DNA of 64,000 nt. Origin: Apostichopus japonicus (taxonomy: Eukaryota > Echinodermata > Holothuroidea > Aspidochirotida > Stichopodidae). This document shows, piece by piece, positions 1 to 11,165 of the stretch. Both the position numbers and the translations under genes were made by a program. The notes beneath the pieces were generated by a model. The model saw only the letters and a program-made list of their open reading frames with translations. It had not been told where the DNA came from and made no database searches. Position 1 is the stretch's first letter; each line of letters starts with the position of its first letter. The stretch covers positions 3,917,001-3,981,000 of the forward strand of contig NC_092568.1 of assembly GCF_037975245.1 (NCBI RefSeq), given 5' to 3'.

Positions 1-481
1 ATTTGATATTTTTGTTATCTTTCAAAACCCTACTGATATATATTATCTCCAAACAGTTTCTAAAGTCCATTGATTTGTCGATCGGTTTGCAGTAGTAATA
101 TTATATCTAGTGAAGTATTATATAAAGTAATGGAGCAATTTGTGAATCATTTGACAGAAGATTTCCTACTATCGCTTTCCGCATGTGATTAATTCTGTTT
201 TCATAAAACTTGTATCGACGATGAAAATGTTGTGAACTGACTTTAGTAACCACTCGTGCATTAACAATTACTTCTAATATAATTGAATTACAGTGTCTTA
301 CTTTGTTCAGTTTAACCTTTAAGTAATCATTAAATTTGTTGATCAAACGCCAACTCAAAGGTATACAGAATCACAATACATTCGAAGGTCTATATTGACT
401 GAGATGAGAAAATCTGAGCATATCTCCTCAGCTCTATATCACCTTCATTAGCTTCCAATTTAACAAAGAGGCAACTACAAA
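1..481. other. No recognisable gene
   Basis: AT-rich non-coding sequence. I see no splice-bounded reading frame, RNA gene or repeat structure before the LINE tail that begins near 482. Confidence 0.5.
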
Positions 482-772
482 CTTCTTTTGCTAACATGGA
501 AGGCCCTTCATGGGCAAACACTTCAATATGTGTGTGATCTCATCTCCCCCTTACAGCCAAGTCGTTGTCTCCGCTCTCAATATGCTAATCTCCTTATTGA
601 GCCTCGCTTCAAATTGACCCTAGATTATGGAATTCCATGCCACATAAAAACAGACATGGCCACTCACTGAGTAGTTTCAATAAACAGCTTAAAACCTTTC
701 TCTTTCAAGGCGCTTTGGAAGTGTTCCACGATATCAGCGCTATATAAATACTGATTGATGATGATGATGATA
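482..772 (+). mobile_element. 3' relic of a CR1/L2-like LINE
   Basis: The plus-strand frame from 488 reads LLTWKALHGQTLQYVCDLI and continues through PSRCLRSQ and LLIEPRF. This is the layout of the C-terminal segment shared by many metazoan CR1/L2/Crack-type reverse-transcriptase proteins (K-A-L-x-G, Y-x-x-D-L-I, R-x-L-R-S, P-R-x-x). The usual A-P-x-L-W-N part is missing. A frame-shifted remnant with an F-K-x-x-L-K-x-x-L-F-like pattern follows at about 680-715. The segment ends in GCGCTATATAAATACTG and a TGA/GAT microsatellite, as LINE 3' ends often do. It is 5'-truncated and dead. Family assignment is from pattern memory only. Confidence 0.7.
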
Positions 773-1450
773 TGATTACGCGATGATTACCATGCTGTTA
801 GATCTACCAACTAGTCAATTATTATGGACGTACTGTGAATATAGAATGACCATTATGTAAATAAACTATATTATTTTGATCAGTGTATAAGTTCATTCTT
901 CGGATTGTCTTTTAATTTATAAAAATATATCTTTTCTATATGAAATTAAAAACATATTTATAAAGTTTTAAAAAGGACAATAATAGCGTCGGAGGTTCAA
1001 AATGGATTGAAAATCTGATCCTATCAACAGTCACTTTCGCAATGATTATTAAAACTAATTTGATATTCCAATTACAGATCATTCCGTGCCAAATAGTGAT
1101 AATGAATTCATACTCTGGTCCCCTTCAAAATTGAAGTCACAAATAAACTGTAAAATCCAAGAAATTTCAAGATTCGCAAGAGTTCTCTTCGCGGCTAAAC
1201 CGGTGACATTCTTGTTAATTGTAACACTGGACAATTAAACCAGGGACATTTAGATATTCGTCTGATTTTCATCCATATATATTATATCTGGATGTGACAA
1301 ATTTACAACAAAAACTGATTTAATTCAACAATTAAAAGGACTTCTATGCAAATATGCAAATACTCGAAGTATCAAAACGTAAAATATGATAAATATTTCC
1401 ATCTTTAGAGGTTTTTTTTTTCTTCTAAATTTGATATGTCAGGAAAATAT
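773..1450. other. No recognisable gene
   Basis: AT-rich non-coding sequence between a LINE tail and a MITE. No feature recognised. Confidence 0.5.
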
Positions 1451-1457
1451 TCAGTTC

Positions 1458-1934
1458 CAGCCGATACTCATAGCTGGTTCAGTGACCACTGGTGCCACCT
1501 GCAACACATGTTACCGTGTTACGAATTTTAAGTAGTAATTACTAATGCACGGTTGTGGGACATGAACAGTAGTAACAGGTGTTGCAGGTGGCACCAGTAG
1601 TTACTATACTAGATATATGTTTGAATAAAGGAGATACGGTATACGCTTGATTCCAGTTCACACCTGTCTTTAAATTACGTCAAATCTTCATGCCGAGAAC
1701 GAAGAAAGGCCATGTTCGGGTATCACCATAGGCCTACTTATAGCATAAAACGACTAGATACGACTTCATATAAGAATCGCGTATTAATAAACTCGCACTC
1801 AATGGTTGGTACAGCAACTACTGTTCATGTCCCACAACCGTGCATCAGTCATTACTACTTTGTGTTCGTAACATGTGTAACATGTGTTACAGGACATGAA
1901 CTGTAGTTACTGTACGAGCCATGAGTATCGGCTG
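1458..1934. mobile_element. MITE with about 120-bp terminal inverted repeats
   Basis: The left end starts CAGCCGATACTCAT and the right end is its reverse complement, ATGAGTATCGGCTG. Imperfect inverted similarity extends about 120 bp inward, including a shared block GCACGGTTGTGGGACATGAA. TCAGTTC lies at both edges (1451-1457 and 1935-1941) as a 7-bp target duplication. A second perfect 20-bp inverted repeat lies inside the left arm (1488-1507 with 1579-1598). There is no transposase frame, so it is non-autonomous; the superfamily is unclear. Confidence 0.8.
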
Positions 1935-1941
1935 TCAGTTC

Positions 1942-2604
1942 ACTCTCAATAACTAGCCCACGCATTTAAAGTTATCATTTCTAAAAGGCGAAGATATAAG
2001 TCTTTCATCGAAATAAATTCTACAAGTTCCACACTACAATCTCTCACCAGGTCCGAATTAACCTATTGTCCAATAAAACTATACAGCATTATAGGCCCTC
2101 GGTGTGTTGTCGGTCCTTCAATGTTCAGATTCGTTCACGCATGACATTGAGACTTGAGAATGTTGCCCATGTATGGTCTCTATATTTTCATTTTCTGATG
2201 TGTAAAATACCAGTATCAAAACTTTAATCTGAATGATACCGTGCGGGCAACTACAAATTATGTACATTTAGAGGATTTACATTGAAAATTTTCACTGCCA
2301 TCTGCCAAGAGAGGCCTTGAAATTCATTTCTCGTTGTATCTAAAACACCAAAAACAATAGGTAATGACATCTGAAGGAAACTTTAGTTCTTTCCGTTAGC
2401 TTTAGGTCCTCCAAGCGCTTATTGTTACAAATTGGGCTATTGCAGCATGTTGACAGAGAGTAATTAAGGTTACATTCCATCCTAAAATATAATATGTCAT
2501 AATTATTTGCAAATCAACTCGAATACAAACAAATACACATAAGCGAGAATACCAAGACACATGAGAATTGTATTGCACAAAACAATATTAAATGACTATT
2601 CTTG
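1942..2604. other. No recognisable gene
   Basis: Non-coding sequence without a supported gene or repeat before the isolated tRNA-satellite unit. Confidence 0.5.
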
Positions 2605-2657
2605 TTACTAAGCAGGGATTAGAAGTGCGTCATCTCCTAAATAAATTCAAAACTCTC

Positions 2658-2896
2658 TTCTCTTTTGAAAGTTCACTTTATTCTTCCAAATCAAAATGTA
2701 CATGTAAAGCAAGTGCATTCTGTGCATTCATTGGTATTTATTAATCTTAATATAATTCATTTATTTTAATGACAATTTAATTTTACAAGATTGTAAATAA
2801 AATATACTAATAACAAAAATGAATCGTATTAAAAAACTGGAAGGTAAAAAAAAAGGAAATACACATTTATCGCCATTTCAAAAAAAATCTCGCTTC
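2658..2896 (-). mobile_element. 5'-truncated Tx1-like LINE 3' end
   Basis: About 75 bp (roughly 2665-2740) align with the 3' end of the nearly complete LINE at 21115-21190. Shared strings are CACTTTATTC, ATCAAAATGTACA and CAAGTGC, including the minus-strand AATAAA signal. Beyond this the two sequences no longer match clearly, so the right boundary is approximate and is set by where the satellite-like sequence resumes. It lies in the same spacer segment of the tRNA unit as the full-length LINE and in the same orientation. Confidence 0.65.
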
Positions 2897-2943
2897 TACT
2901 CAAATTAAAGGGAAAATTTAAGTAAAAAGAAAGAAAATGTACT

Positions 2944-3007
2944 AGCAGAAACCCGGGATAGTTCAGAACTCGTTCTCCCAACGCTCTCCCAACTGAGCTA
3001 TTTCGGC
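2944..3007 (-). pseudogene. Deleted tRNA-Phe-like pseudogene
   Basis: Minus strand: the acceptor 5' strand GCCGAAA and an intact D arm with A box (TAGCTCAGTTGGG) are present. The anticodon arm, variable loop and 5' T stem are deleted. The sequence resumes in the second half of the hairpin insert (GAGTTCTGAAC) and ends CCCGGGTTTCTGC. The presence of part of the hairpin insert shows that the insert is older than the split between this unit and the array. Confidence 0.75.
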
Positions 3008-3165
3008 AGATAGGAAAAGATAGTAAAGATGCCATTAAATAATAAACAATTATTTTGATGATGCATAAATTTAAATCTAAAGTGACTTCTCTTAAAAGGA
3101 TTGTCTGGTGGCCCAAAGAAGTTACCTTAAAAAATAGTAAATAATTTTCCAAACATGTTGTCAAA

Positions 3166-3354
3166 GTATGAGAACGCTAATGTTGCGTTTGACAGAGAAA
3201 CGATTTTTTAATCGTTATGGATAGACATTTCAAATATGATTTGAACAGTACAATACGTGACGTCAGCTCTGCCATAGCAGATTGCGTCATAACCCACCCT
3301 CCGCACAGTACCTATACGGTAATCACAACAAAAACAGCGTTTGTATACAGATAA
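3166..3354. other. Non-coding; contains a palindromic TGACGTCA
   Basis: A full palindromic cAMP-response-type site TGACGTCA lies at 3258-3265. No gene start could be tied to it. Confidence 0.3.
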
Positions 3355-3660
3355 ATTTCTTCCTTAATTTCTGGTGAAATTTCTTTAAAATTAGATATGT
3401 TTTCAAAAACTCCTTAAGCCGCCATCTACTTGATCGGTGGTTCCGTGGTCTTTGTGTAACACAAGGTAAATTTTAACAGCAGACTCTGAGTTGTTCAGGC
3501 TATACATCGCGCTATCCAGCTCTCCAACGCGATAAATGTTCGCATGCACTACGACGTTGTCACAGAGTGTTAGCACCAATCAAAATAGATCTCAGAAAAG
3601 ATTTAGGGTTTCAGCCAATCGCAGGCATTTCCTGGATAAACAACATGTCTGCGCCATTGT
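3355..3660 (+). repeat. Dispersed promoter-like module, copy 1
   Basis: The part at about 3385-3545 (starting CTCCTTAAGCCGCCAT) matches 18750-18895 in the same orientation. The part at about 3565-3650 matches 18520-18605 in inverted orientation. The second part holds two CCAAT words (CACCAATCAAAATAGATCT and CAGCCAATCGC) followed by ATGTCTGCGCC, an arrangement like an animal promoter plus start codon. The reading frame after this ATG is short here, so I call it a repeat, not a gene. Confidence 0.6.
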
Positions 3661-4084
3661 GTAAACTTATGCCGATCCCGGTTTCAGTAGTGTACATGGA
3701 ATTACGTACTAATAGCCAAGGCCTATACTAGTTACAGTCACTTTATTACGCTGAACAACCAAAGTGAAGGCTTCAGTTCCTATTTTTGATATGAACGCAA
3801 TGCATGTGTGCCCTGTGACTGTGCTGAGGACTAGCAGGTAAAAGTGGTCGGATTTTCACAAAATAACGTTATTGCGTTATATTGACAAATTGACAATTCG
3901 TCCATATGAGTCAGTTACACACTGAGACGTGAGACTGGAGTAGGCTAGGCCCTAATAATTAAATAGGCAAAGGCCTAACGTTTACAGCTCGTATGGCACC
4001 TGTACCTATTTATCTGAAAACCAAACTCATGATGAGGGACGTGTTGAAGATTCATGTGGATCTTCCAGGCAGGTAGGTCTAGGC

Positions 4085-4569
4085 CAGGGTTGTCCAACCT
4101 TTTGCAGAGGAGGGCCACATGGAATGATTATGATGAAGGAGGGGGCCGCATGAACCCTAGCCTACGCTCGATTTTTTGCCCGAAGCCCAAGGCAACAAAA
4201 TGTGAGCACTGCGAGCAGAGCGCACTGATTATACAGTTGTTATTCCGCCGATTTGAAGTAAGCTTTCACATTCATATGGTACGGATTCTAAAGTCAGGCC
4301 CTAATGGTACTGATTTATTTTCCGTCCTGATAAAACGGATGAACGGACCGTCCGCCCCTCCTCCCTCCTCCACTGAGAGAGTGTCACAAAAACTGACCTG
4401 TATGCAGTTTTTTGGACGCAGAAGGTTCGGATGATGATTATATAGCTTCAAATTGTTATCAATATATCTGCTCACTAAAATTTCGCACCGTAGATAATCT
4501 CTGGCGGGCCGGACGCAGCCTTGAGGTGGGTCGGACTGTGGCCCGCGGGCCGTAGGTTGGACAACCCTG
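4085..4569. mobile_element. hAT-type MITE, 485 bp
   Basis: The ends are CAGGGTTGTCCAACCT and its exact reverse complement AGGTTGGACAACCCTG. They are flanked by a perfect 8-bp duplication GTCTAGGC at 4077-4084 and 4570-4577. CAGGG ends and 8-bp duplications are the hallmark of hAT elements. No transposase frame survives. The minus strand at about 4272-4296 carries CTTTAGAATCCGTACCAT, which is also the end of the small element at 55267. Confidence 0.9.
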
Positions 4570-4577
4570 GTCTAGGC

Positions 4578-7440
4578 TATATAATGTTTCTTCTCCAGTC
4601 CTACATTTTGTTCAAACAAGAAGATATTATTCCTACTTCCCCATGATATTTCAGAAATATGATAGATTTGAAGACAAACAAAGTTCTGATTGAGATATTG
4701 AAATGCAATGGTCTCCAACTGTGTAAACTCATTGAACTTCAATAGGCCTGTACATGTTATGATATTCGTTGTAAATTGATTGTGCCATTAATAACATTGT
4801 CTGCAAAAAAAAACATTTTTACAGGTTGCACAAGATTATTCTTCCCCTGATGAAGTCTTCTCAAAATAGGTGGGCTGTGTGGAATGCAATGTATTTTCCA
4901 TATAGTGGAGACTTACTCCACATCCATGACTTACTCCACATTCATCATATTCATACATTCATCTGCTGATGGTTCTCCAAAGTTTCATTCCCTACAGTAT
5001 GTGTGGCAATTGTATTGAGGTATGATTTGTTCTTTGACATTCAACTCCAAAATTGGACTTCAGTTTTAAAGTTCCAGGTGCTAGAAACATAGACCAAATT
5101 GATTTTTTTCTTTTTGGAACTTGTTAGGCCATTATATAATCTGTTCTGGTGATGCAGAATTCATTCAGCAGATGGTTCAATTCCATCAACAGATATCATA
5201 CAGCCATACAGTTTCCAAAAAGAAGGTCAAGTATTCGGCACCATCATGAGACTTGTAACAAAAGGAATTACAGGATTTTTCAATGGCAAAGCTCTCGTTG
5301 AATTTCCTCACATTGTCTACATAGGAATTTTCTCTGTGATAATCTAGCTTTCTAGTGTCAATCACTCTACATAGCAAATGCGAACAGTAGGGGTTATTTT
5401 AAAGTTATCATGACTTCATTATAGACCATCCACTGGTGTTCCAATGAAAGGCTCAAAATGAGTTGTTAGCTCGGCAGCTAACTTCAGATTAAACAACAAC
5501 AAAAACTGTTTAAAGAAAATGTGTTTGGATGGTGCCATCTCAGACTTTGGAACTACTGGAACAGATAACTATTATAGAGAAGAACAGCTCTCAGCAAACT
5601 GGTTATCCAACATAAGCCATGTGTATGGAAATGTCTGTAGTTAGTGGACCTGAAGTTTCCCACCGGGATGCTCTGTAGGCTAGTGTAGGCCCATATGTTT
5701 AAACAAAAGAAATTTTTATTACACACATAGGCATACATTTCTCATCAGCGAAACAAATTGTTGAACTATGCAAATATTACAGCATGTTGGCATGGCTGAG
5801 CTAACATTGGATGATTTTGAGCACCTCTTGTAAAGCCAATGTGTTCATAAGCACCATTAGATGACTGGAAAAAAACCCGATATTTTCACTTGTATGTAAT
5901 CCATTTGTGCTTAACTTTGCACCTAATCACCCCAGATAAAGTTATCATGAACAATGTTCATCTTGTATAGTGTTCTCCATAAATTCTCCCTTCGTATTTG
6001 CTATTCTGTGTTCCCCAGTTTTCCATTAAGGACATGCATTAGTCACTGAATCACATATATTATCTGTCTAGTTTTTGTCCATTTTAGGGCACTGTACCAC
6101 CCCAGAAGTGTTTAATACTGAAACTGGTAAATGGAAAGTGGTGGACACAGCATACATAAGCCTATGGAGAATTGGGGACAGCATAATGAACACATAAATT
6201 GGTGTCACTGTTCCTGTGGCTATGTAAAGGTCTCTTGTAATTTCTTTATATTCTTGCAAGGAAAAAGTTAATGAGTAAAATGTTTTGTGCAGCATAGAGG
6301 CCCGGTAAAGAAAGTAGATATGCATTGAGAGTGTTTCAAGTAAATCACTAATTCCAGGTGGGGTTCCTCTTAAAGGTGTACTTTATTGGCTAACTATGCT
6401 AGATATTCAAATATGGTCACCTTTGGTCAATATTCTTAAACTTTTTTTTTATTACAAACTTTGAAGAAAATTCCTAACTGGGACATTTAGTCATCTTGTG
6501 TGTTCCTTAAAATTTCTGAGAACAGTTTGTATAGTAAAGACCTCCAGGAAAGTACTTTTGAAAACTTCTAGCAGTTATAGCATGCTAGAATTTGGGGCCT
6601 ATACTGACTACCTTTAAAGCCAAAAGTTCGACTAATCTCTGTTCCAAAATACCCCCAAAAAGTATGAACAAGTATTGTTATTCTATAGTGGCTGACACTG
6701 GGAACCACCACCTGCCAGTAAGCACTTTGTAGTACTTTAGGGTGGAGGTTGAGGGGCTGGAGGTATCTGACTAAAACTGAGAGGTGTTGCCAATTAGAAG
6801 CATAAACACAGTATGTCTTCAGGGAAACAATATTCTTGATAGGATTACAAGCAAATCACTTATAACAAAGAAGAAATGGAAAAATAGAGGCTTAACTTTA
6901 AACATGAAAGTAACCTATGGGTTTTCTCTCCTGACCAATGCAGTAAGTACAAGGCACCTTTCAGTATGTGAAATGATTGTGTTTATCCTATGGTTTTAAT
7001 TTGTTCTATACTTCTAGAAATAATTAAAAATTCATTGAATTCAATGCATCATACTCATGGTTTCGTGGGCAATGACTTTGTTTAATACCCTGTAATAACA
7101 AGGACACCTTGAAGCAGGAGCCACGACAAAGCAAAAACATGAGAAATGATCTGCAGAAAGTTATGAACAGTTGTTAATTTTGTTTTCTTAACTTCCTGAA
7201 ATCTACGAAATATATTGTATTGCTTCCTAACTATTCGTTTATTTTACTACATTTTATTCATGAAGGCACCAATTCAATGCAAAGTGTGTTACTCGAGATG
7301 CCTCGACGATGGAAACAGTTGCTGACAACATCTGAAGTACGGTGGTTTGGAGCACTCAATGTTTCTGTGGTCCAAGCATGTTGCAGCATTTGTTGAGTGA
7401 AATAGTGAACCATGATAACTTACACCCATCCATTAAGAAA
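4578..7440. other. Long non-coding stretch
   Basis: AT-rich sequence with only short, unsupported reading frames. No domain, splice-joined exon pair, RNA gene or element end was recognised on either strand. Confidence 0.45.
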
Positions 7441-7456
7441 AGCGGAGGGGTGAGGT

Positions 7457-7473
7457 GGGGGAGGGTGGGCGGG
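7457..7473 (+). other. Potential G-quadruplex
   Basis: The run is GGGGGAGGGTGGGCGGG: four G tracts of at least three with single-base loops, the most stable predicted geometry. It sits about 60 bp before the trinucleotide microsatellite. Confidence 0.6.
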
Positions 7474-7518
7474 TCGAGAGTTTCAGGTACACCAATCCAT
7501 GGGCAACTTAATGTATAA

Positions 7519-7770
7519 ATGCCTTTTATTATTATTAATCATCGTCATTCTTATTGTTGTTATTATTATTATTGTTGTTGTTTTTACTATTATTACTTTT
7601 ATTATGATTATCGTCATTGTCATCCTCATCATTCTTATTGCTATTATTATTTTTGTTGTTGTTACTATGATTACTATTGTTATCTTTATCATCATCATTC
7701 TTATTATTATTGTTGTTGTTACTATTATTGTCGTCATTATCATCATTATCATCATTATTTCTATTATTAA
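7519..7770. repeat. Compound ATT/GTT/ATC trinucleotide microsatellite
   Basis: About 250 bp of imperfect trinucleotide repeats dominated by ATT, GTT and ATC on the plus strand. Because there are few stops in any frame, it produces several artificial low-complexity reading frames. Confidence 0.95.
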
Positions 7771-8082
7771 GTCTTCGGAGGGGGTGGAGTGGTATAGGTA
7801 ACTGGGATTGTAATGACGTTTACAGTACATTTACAGTACAGTTTATTTCAAGCTCCTTATCACATCTTTTCTCTTACCCTATATATTCATATTTTGTGTA
7901 CCTCGTGTATTTTTACATTTATACTATATTTTTGGTTTGAAATAAAAAGAATAAAATAGAAAAGTCTGAGTCATTGTATTTCAGTTGCTGTAGTTCTCTG
8001 GGGCATTATATCCAGAAAGAGACCTCTTTTGATTCCTTGACAAAGACTAAAGAAATCAATGCGATGGTGATTGTGTGGGATG

Positions 8083-8110
8083 GTGCGTGTGCGTGTGTGT
8101 GTGTGTGTGT
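8083..8110. repeat. (GT)n microsatellite
   Basis: Alternating GTGC/GT passing into a pure GT run on the plus strand. Confidence 0.9.
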
Positions 8111-8222
8111 ATGAGAACCTTTCTTGTAAACACGATATCTCAACAATTGAAGCTTGTATGTAACTCATACTCTTCATATGGGTAACCCATATTAGGAAAA
8201 AGACTACTATTGTTTTTGGTGG

Positions 8223-8255
8223 AGGTCAAAGGTCATTTGAGGTCACCAGAGGTCA
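8223..8255 (+). promoter_or_regulatory. Cluster of four AGGTCA half-sites
   Basis: AGGTCA occurs at 8223, 8230, 8240 and 8250, all in the same direction. The first pair has a 1-bp spacer (DR1) and the next two have 4-bp spacers. AGGTCA direct repeats are nuclear-receptor binding sites. No gene start is visible nearby, and the surrounding 8.2-8.9 kb looks like a dispersed repeat, so function is uncertain. Confidence 0.35.
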
Positions 8256-10468
8256 AACTAAAAAACCTCTTAAACTGCTTATAAACACAATATCTTGTAG
8301 GAAGGGGTAACTTGGAAGGATTTCATACTTAGTATGTAGATGGCCCATATTGTGTAGGAGATCCCTATTATATTGGACGCGGGTCAACAGTTATGTGAGG
8401 TCAGCAGATCTGAGGTGAAAGTCTGAAAATCTTGTGAGAAATTACTCTAAAAGTGAAATTGCGTTAAGGTACAAACAAAGCACGTAGATTGCCTTTGGTG
8501 AGAACAAAATCGCTGTGGAATTTCATGCGTGTCAAATTTCCTTTGAGGTCAAGAGAAGTAGTTTTCAGAAAACCCAATCTACGGTACCCAACATCGACCA
8601 TACTGTCATCACATACATGTTTCTGCATTACGATCATGATGCACAAGCCTATATCATTTCGTCGTCCGGAGCAGGCATCCGTACAAAACTGTCGCAACGA
8701 AACCGGTGTACGAGCTGCATTTCGCGTAAGTTGCTGGGTTCCTGTAGGTTCTCTCTGGCCAGTATCTTTGTAGTAAGCAATAAGATTTTGATATGTACTT
8801 GGTATGTCGATGATCCATATCAATTAAATAACCCTATTGTTTTGGTGAAGGTCAATACAGCCCAAACTGTGAATAACCTACAAACATGGTATATCCAAAT
8901 CTCTAGTTGAAATCAAAGCCCTAACAAAACTTCTCCTATGGGCCCGGCAAGGAATCACTAAATCTTTGACTTTCTGGTTTCTTATTTGTTCATTACTAGG
9001 CTGCTCATTGCCCTTTTGTAAATGATGTTCTTATCCTTTAAGAAAAGTGGATAATAAAGAAAAATACCACAGCAGCACGGCTAATAAATGAGCAGTGATG
9101 TAAGATGTTTGAATAGCTAACCACCGGACCAAAGTTCAGCAGGCTGATTCGAAATATACCAATAACAGATGAGAACAATTTGCGGAAGGAAGGAGTGCTT
9201 CTAAATAAACCTTCACATGATCAGCTATACACAATAATGCACATGTTTTGTAGCATATATAGTCCAATACACCTGTTTTCTCAAAGGTATTCCGTAAGAG
9301 TGGGGGGGGGGTCTTTAAAGGGGGTGGGGGTCCGATCTTCTAATTTTATGACTTAGTGGGTCACTATAGTTCCCAAACATATTCGAGACGGATGCTCATA
9401 CCATTTCTGGTTTAGAAGGTTAAAGGTTAAAGTGCTAAACTGGCCATATTTTCAAACTGAGGCTAAAAATCGAAAGAAACTTGCAGAACTAATAGTTTCT
9501 ATGGAAAACTTCCCCACCTTCCAAACGAGTGTGATAACGTCACAGAATCACAGGAGAATGGCATGTCCAAAATATTAAAGTCTTAAGAAAGTCAAAATCT
9601 TGGTTGGAACTAAAATTTATATGTGCGGCATTCAGTGGAAAGGATTTCGATTTCGAAAAGAATTTTCGAAACAATTATGGCGTTAACCCACACCCTATAG
9701 GTTTACCATTAGGATTAGCCTGATTAATTATGGTGTCTAAATGAAGAGGTCTATAGGAAGCTGAACCTCCGAATGCATATTATGGCAGACCATTGCTTTC
9801 ACGTGATATCCATGTACAAGCTCATTGGAAGTTGCTCTCCATGTGAGGGCGTTTCATAAGAATACTTTCTAAGGCAAACCCCACAGTACTGGAAAGATCT
9901 GTGAACCTGAAACTTATAATTACCTTGAAAGCTAATTGGAAAGGTACGTTTTGTAAATTAAATCCCGATTTTCCCGTCTTTTAACTCCAAGCGGATGTGA
10001 CGTATTCGTGTACGTCAATAAGTCGGAAATGCAACATTCAATGGCATAATAATTTGTGGCGTATATATACAGCATGACATTTTCTCTTACTTCTTAAGTT
10101 TCACATCTTTTCTTATACTTGAATAAAAGGCGGCATGTTAAAAAGACATACAAAAATTTAAAAAATATAATAAAAAAATTACCAGAGGTCGGAGGCAATG
10201 GATATGACATTGCAAAACTGAGCTTTGTCTTTATTATTTAAATATAGAATTTCAAGCCAGTCGGGCAAAGTTTACATTGGCGCAAAATACCGCTCCACAA
10301 TATAACGTCATAAAAATCGATAAAAATACTGTTTGTGATAGAATTGGACTCGCTGGGTCCATTGATGCAATGATCAGGACGATCAAATGCATTATTGTAG
10401 GGATTGAGAGGAGAATGAAAGGGTAGATAATTATGATATCATTCCGAGTCTATACAGCTAGGGGAGGC
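8256..10468. other. Non-coding stretch
   Basis: No supported gene. It contains G runs near 9301-9330 and a perfect 9-bp-stem hairpin at 9651-9671 (TTTCGAAAA, 3-nt loop, TTTTCGAAA). The frames around 8464-8910 have no recognisable domain. Confidence 0.45.
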
Positions 10469-11157
10469 CAGTGGCGTAGCCAGAGGGAGCCAGGTTCTTT
10501 TCTTCTTCAAATTTGCTTTGTGCTACAGTCTTGCCCCCCCCCCCCCCAAATGAGATCCAGTGATGTATTCAAAATTATACTTTTTTTTAAACATTTCTTC
10601 GAGTTCTGATCACAAGTATGATACCTCAGGGCTCATGTTCATACTTCATGTAAGGTCAGAACTTGGTAATCAGACCGAAATATTATACATTTTGGGCCTT
10701 CATCATACCCACATACGGAGACCGTTGATCAATATCGTCCTACAGAATAAGCGCCAATAATTTGGCCAGTTCTATAACCGTCACAAACTAACGCTAGCAA
10801 CCCATGTTTATTTTCAGCGACCAATGATGCCACTTGTGGAGAATATTCACTGCACGTATAGGTCCTATAGGCCTAGTGAAACTTGTTTCTGTGGGAATCT
10901 GGGCATGTTGTGAATTCGAGTAGCAAATTTATTCACTGTATCCTTTTCATATTTGCGGAATTATGCAGAAACCACGACGACTGTCTCCGCAATAGAGGTA
11001 AATTAAGTTAAAGTGTGTCATGTTCCACTGAACCATTAGATGTGTATTTGTGCAGACGAGGTTCCCGTTAATACATATATTTCTTGGTAATTCCTACCAT
11101 CAACCCCTCTTAAGAAAAATCTTGCCCCCTTACAATTGAATGTTGGCTACGCCACAG
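10469..11157. mobile_element. hAT-type MITE, 689 bp
   Basis: The left end CAGTGGCGTAGCCA mirrors the right end TGGCTACGCCACAG with one mismatch. The flanking 8-bp duplication is GGGGAGGC (10461-10468) and TGGGAGGC (11158-11165), 7 of 8 identical. A C run lies inside. There is no transposase frame. Confidence 0.85.
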
Positions 11158-11165
11158 TGGGAGGC

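Larger units (their letters stand above)
2605..3165 (-). repeat. Isolated degenerate unit of the tRNA-Phe satellite
   Basis: The flanks match the big array at 19.4-50.8 kb. On the left are GGGATTAGAAGTGCGTCATC and AATAAATTCAAAAC. On the right are AAAGAAAGAAAATGTACT, a damaged tRNA, GCCATTAAATAATAAACAAT and GTGACTTCTCTT. The unit is more diverged than any array unit and is interrupted by a short LINE tail (about 2658-2896). It lies 16 kb from the array, so it is an old outlier or a remnant of an earlier, larger array. Confidence 0.8.

Noticed and set aside
7483-7940. Overlapping frames of I/V/T-, Y/H/C- or L/S-rich protein around the microsatellite
   Set aside because: These are translations of the ATT/GTT/ATC trinucleotide repeat in different frames, not genes.
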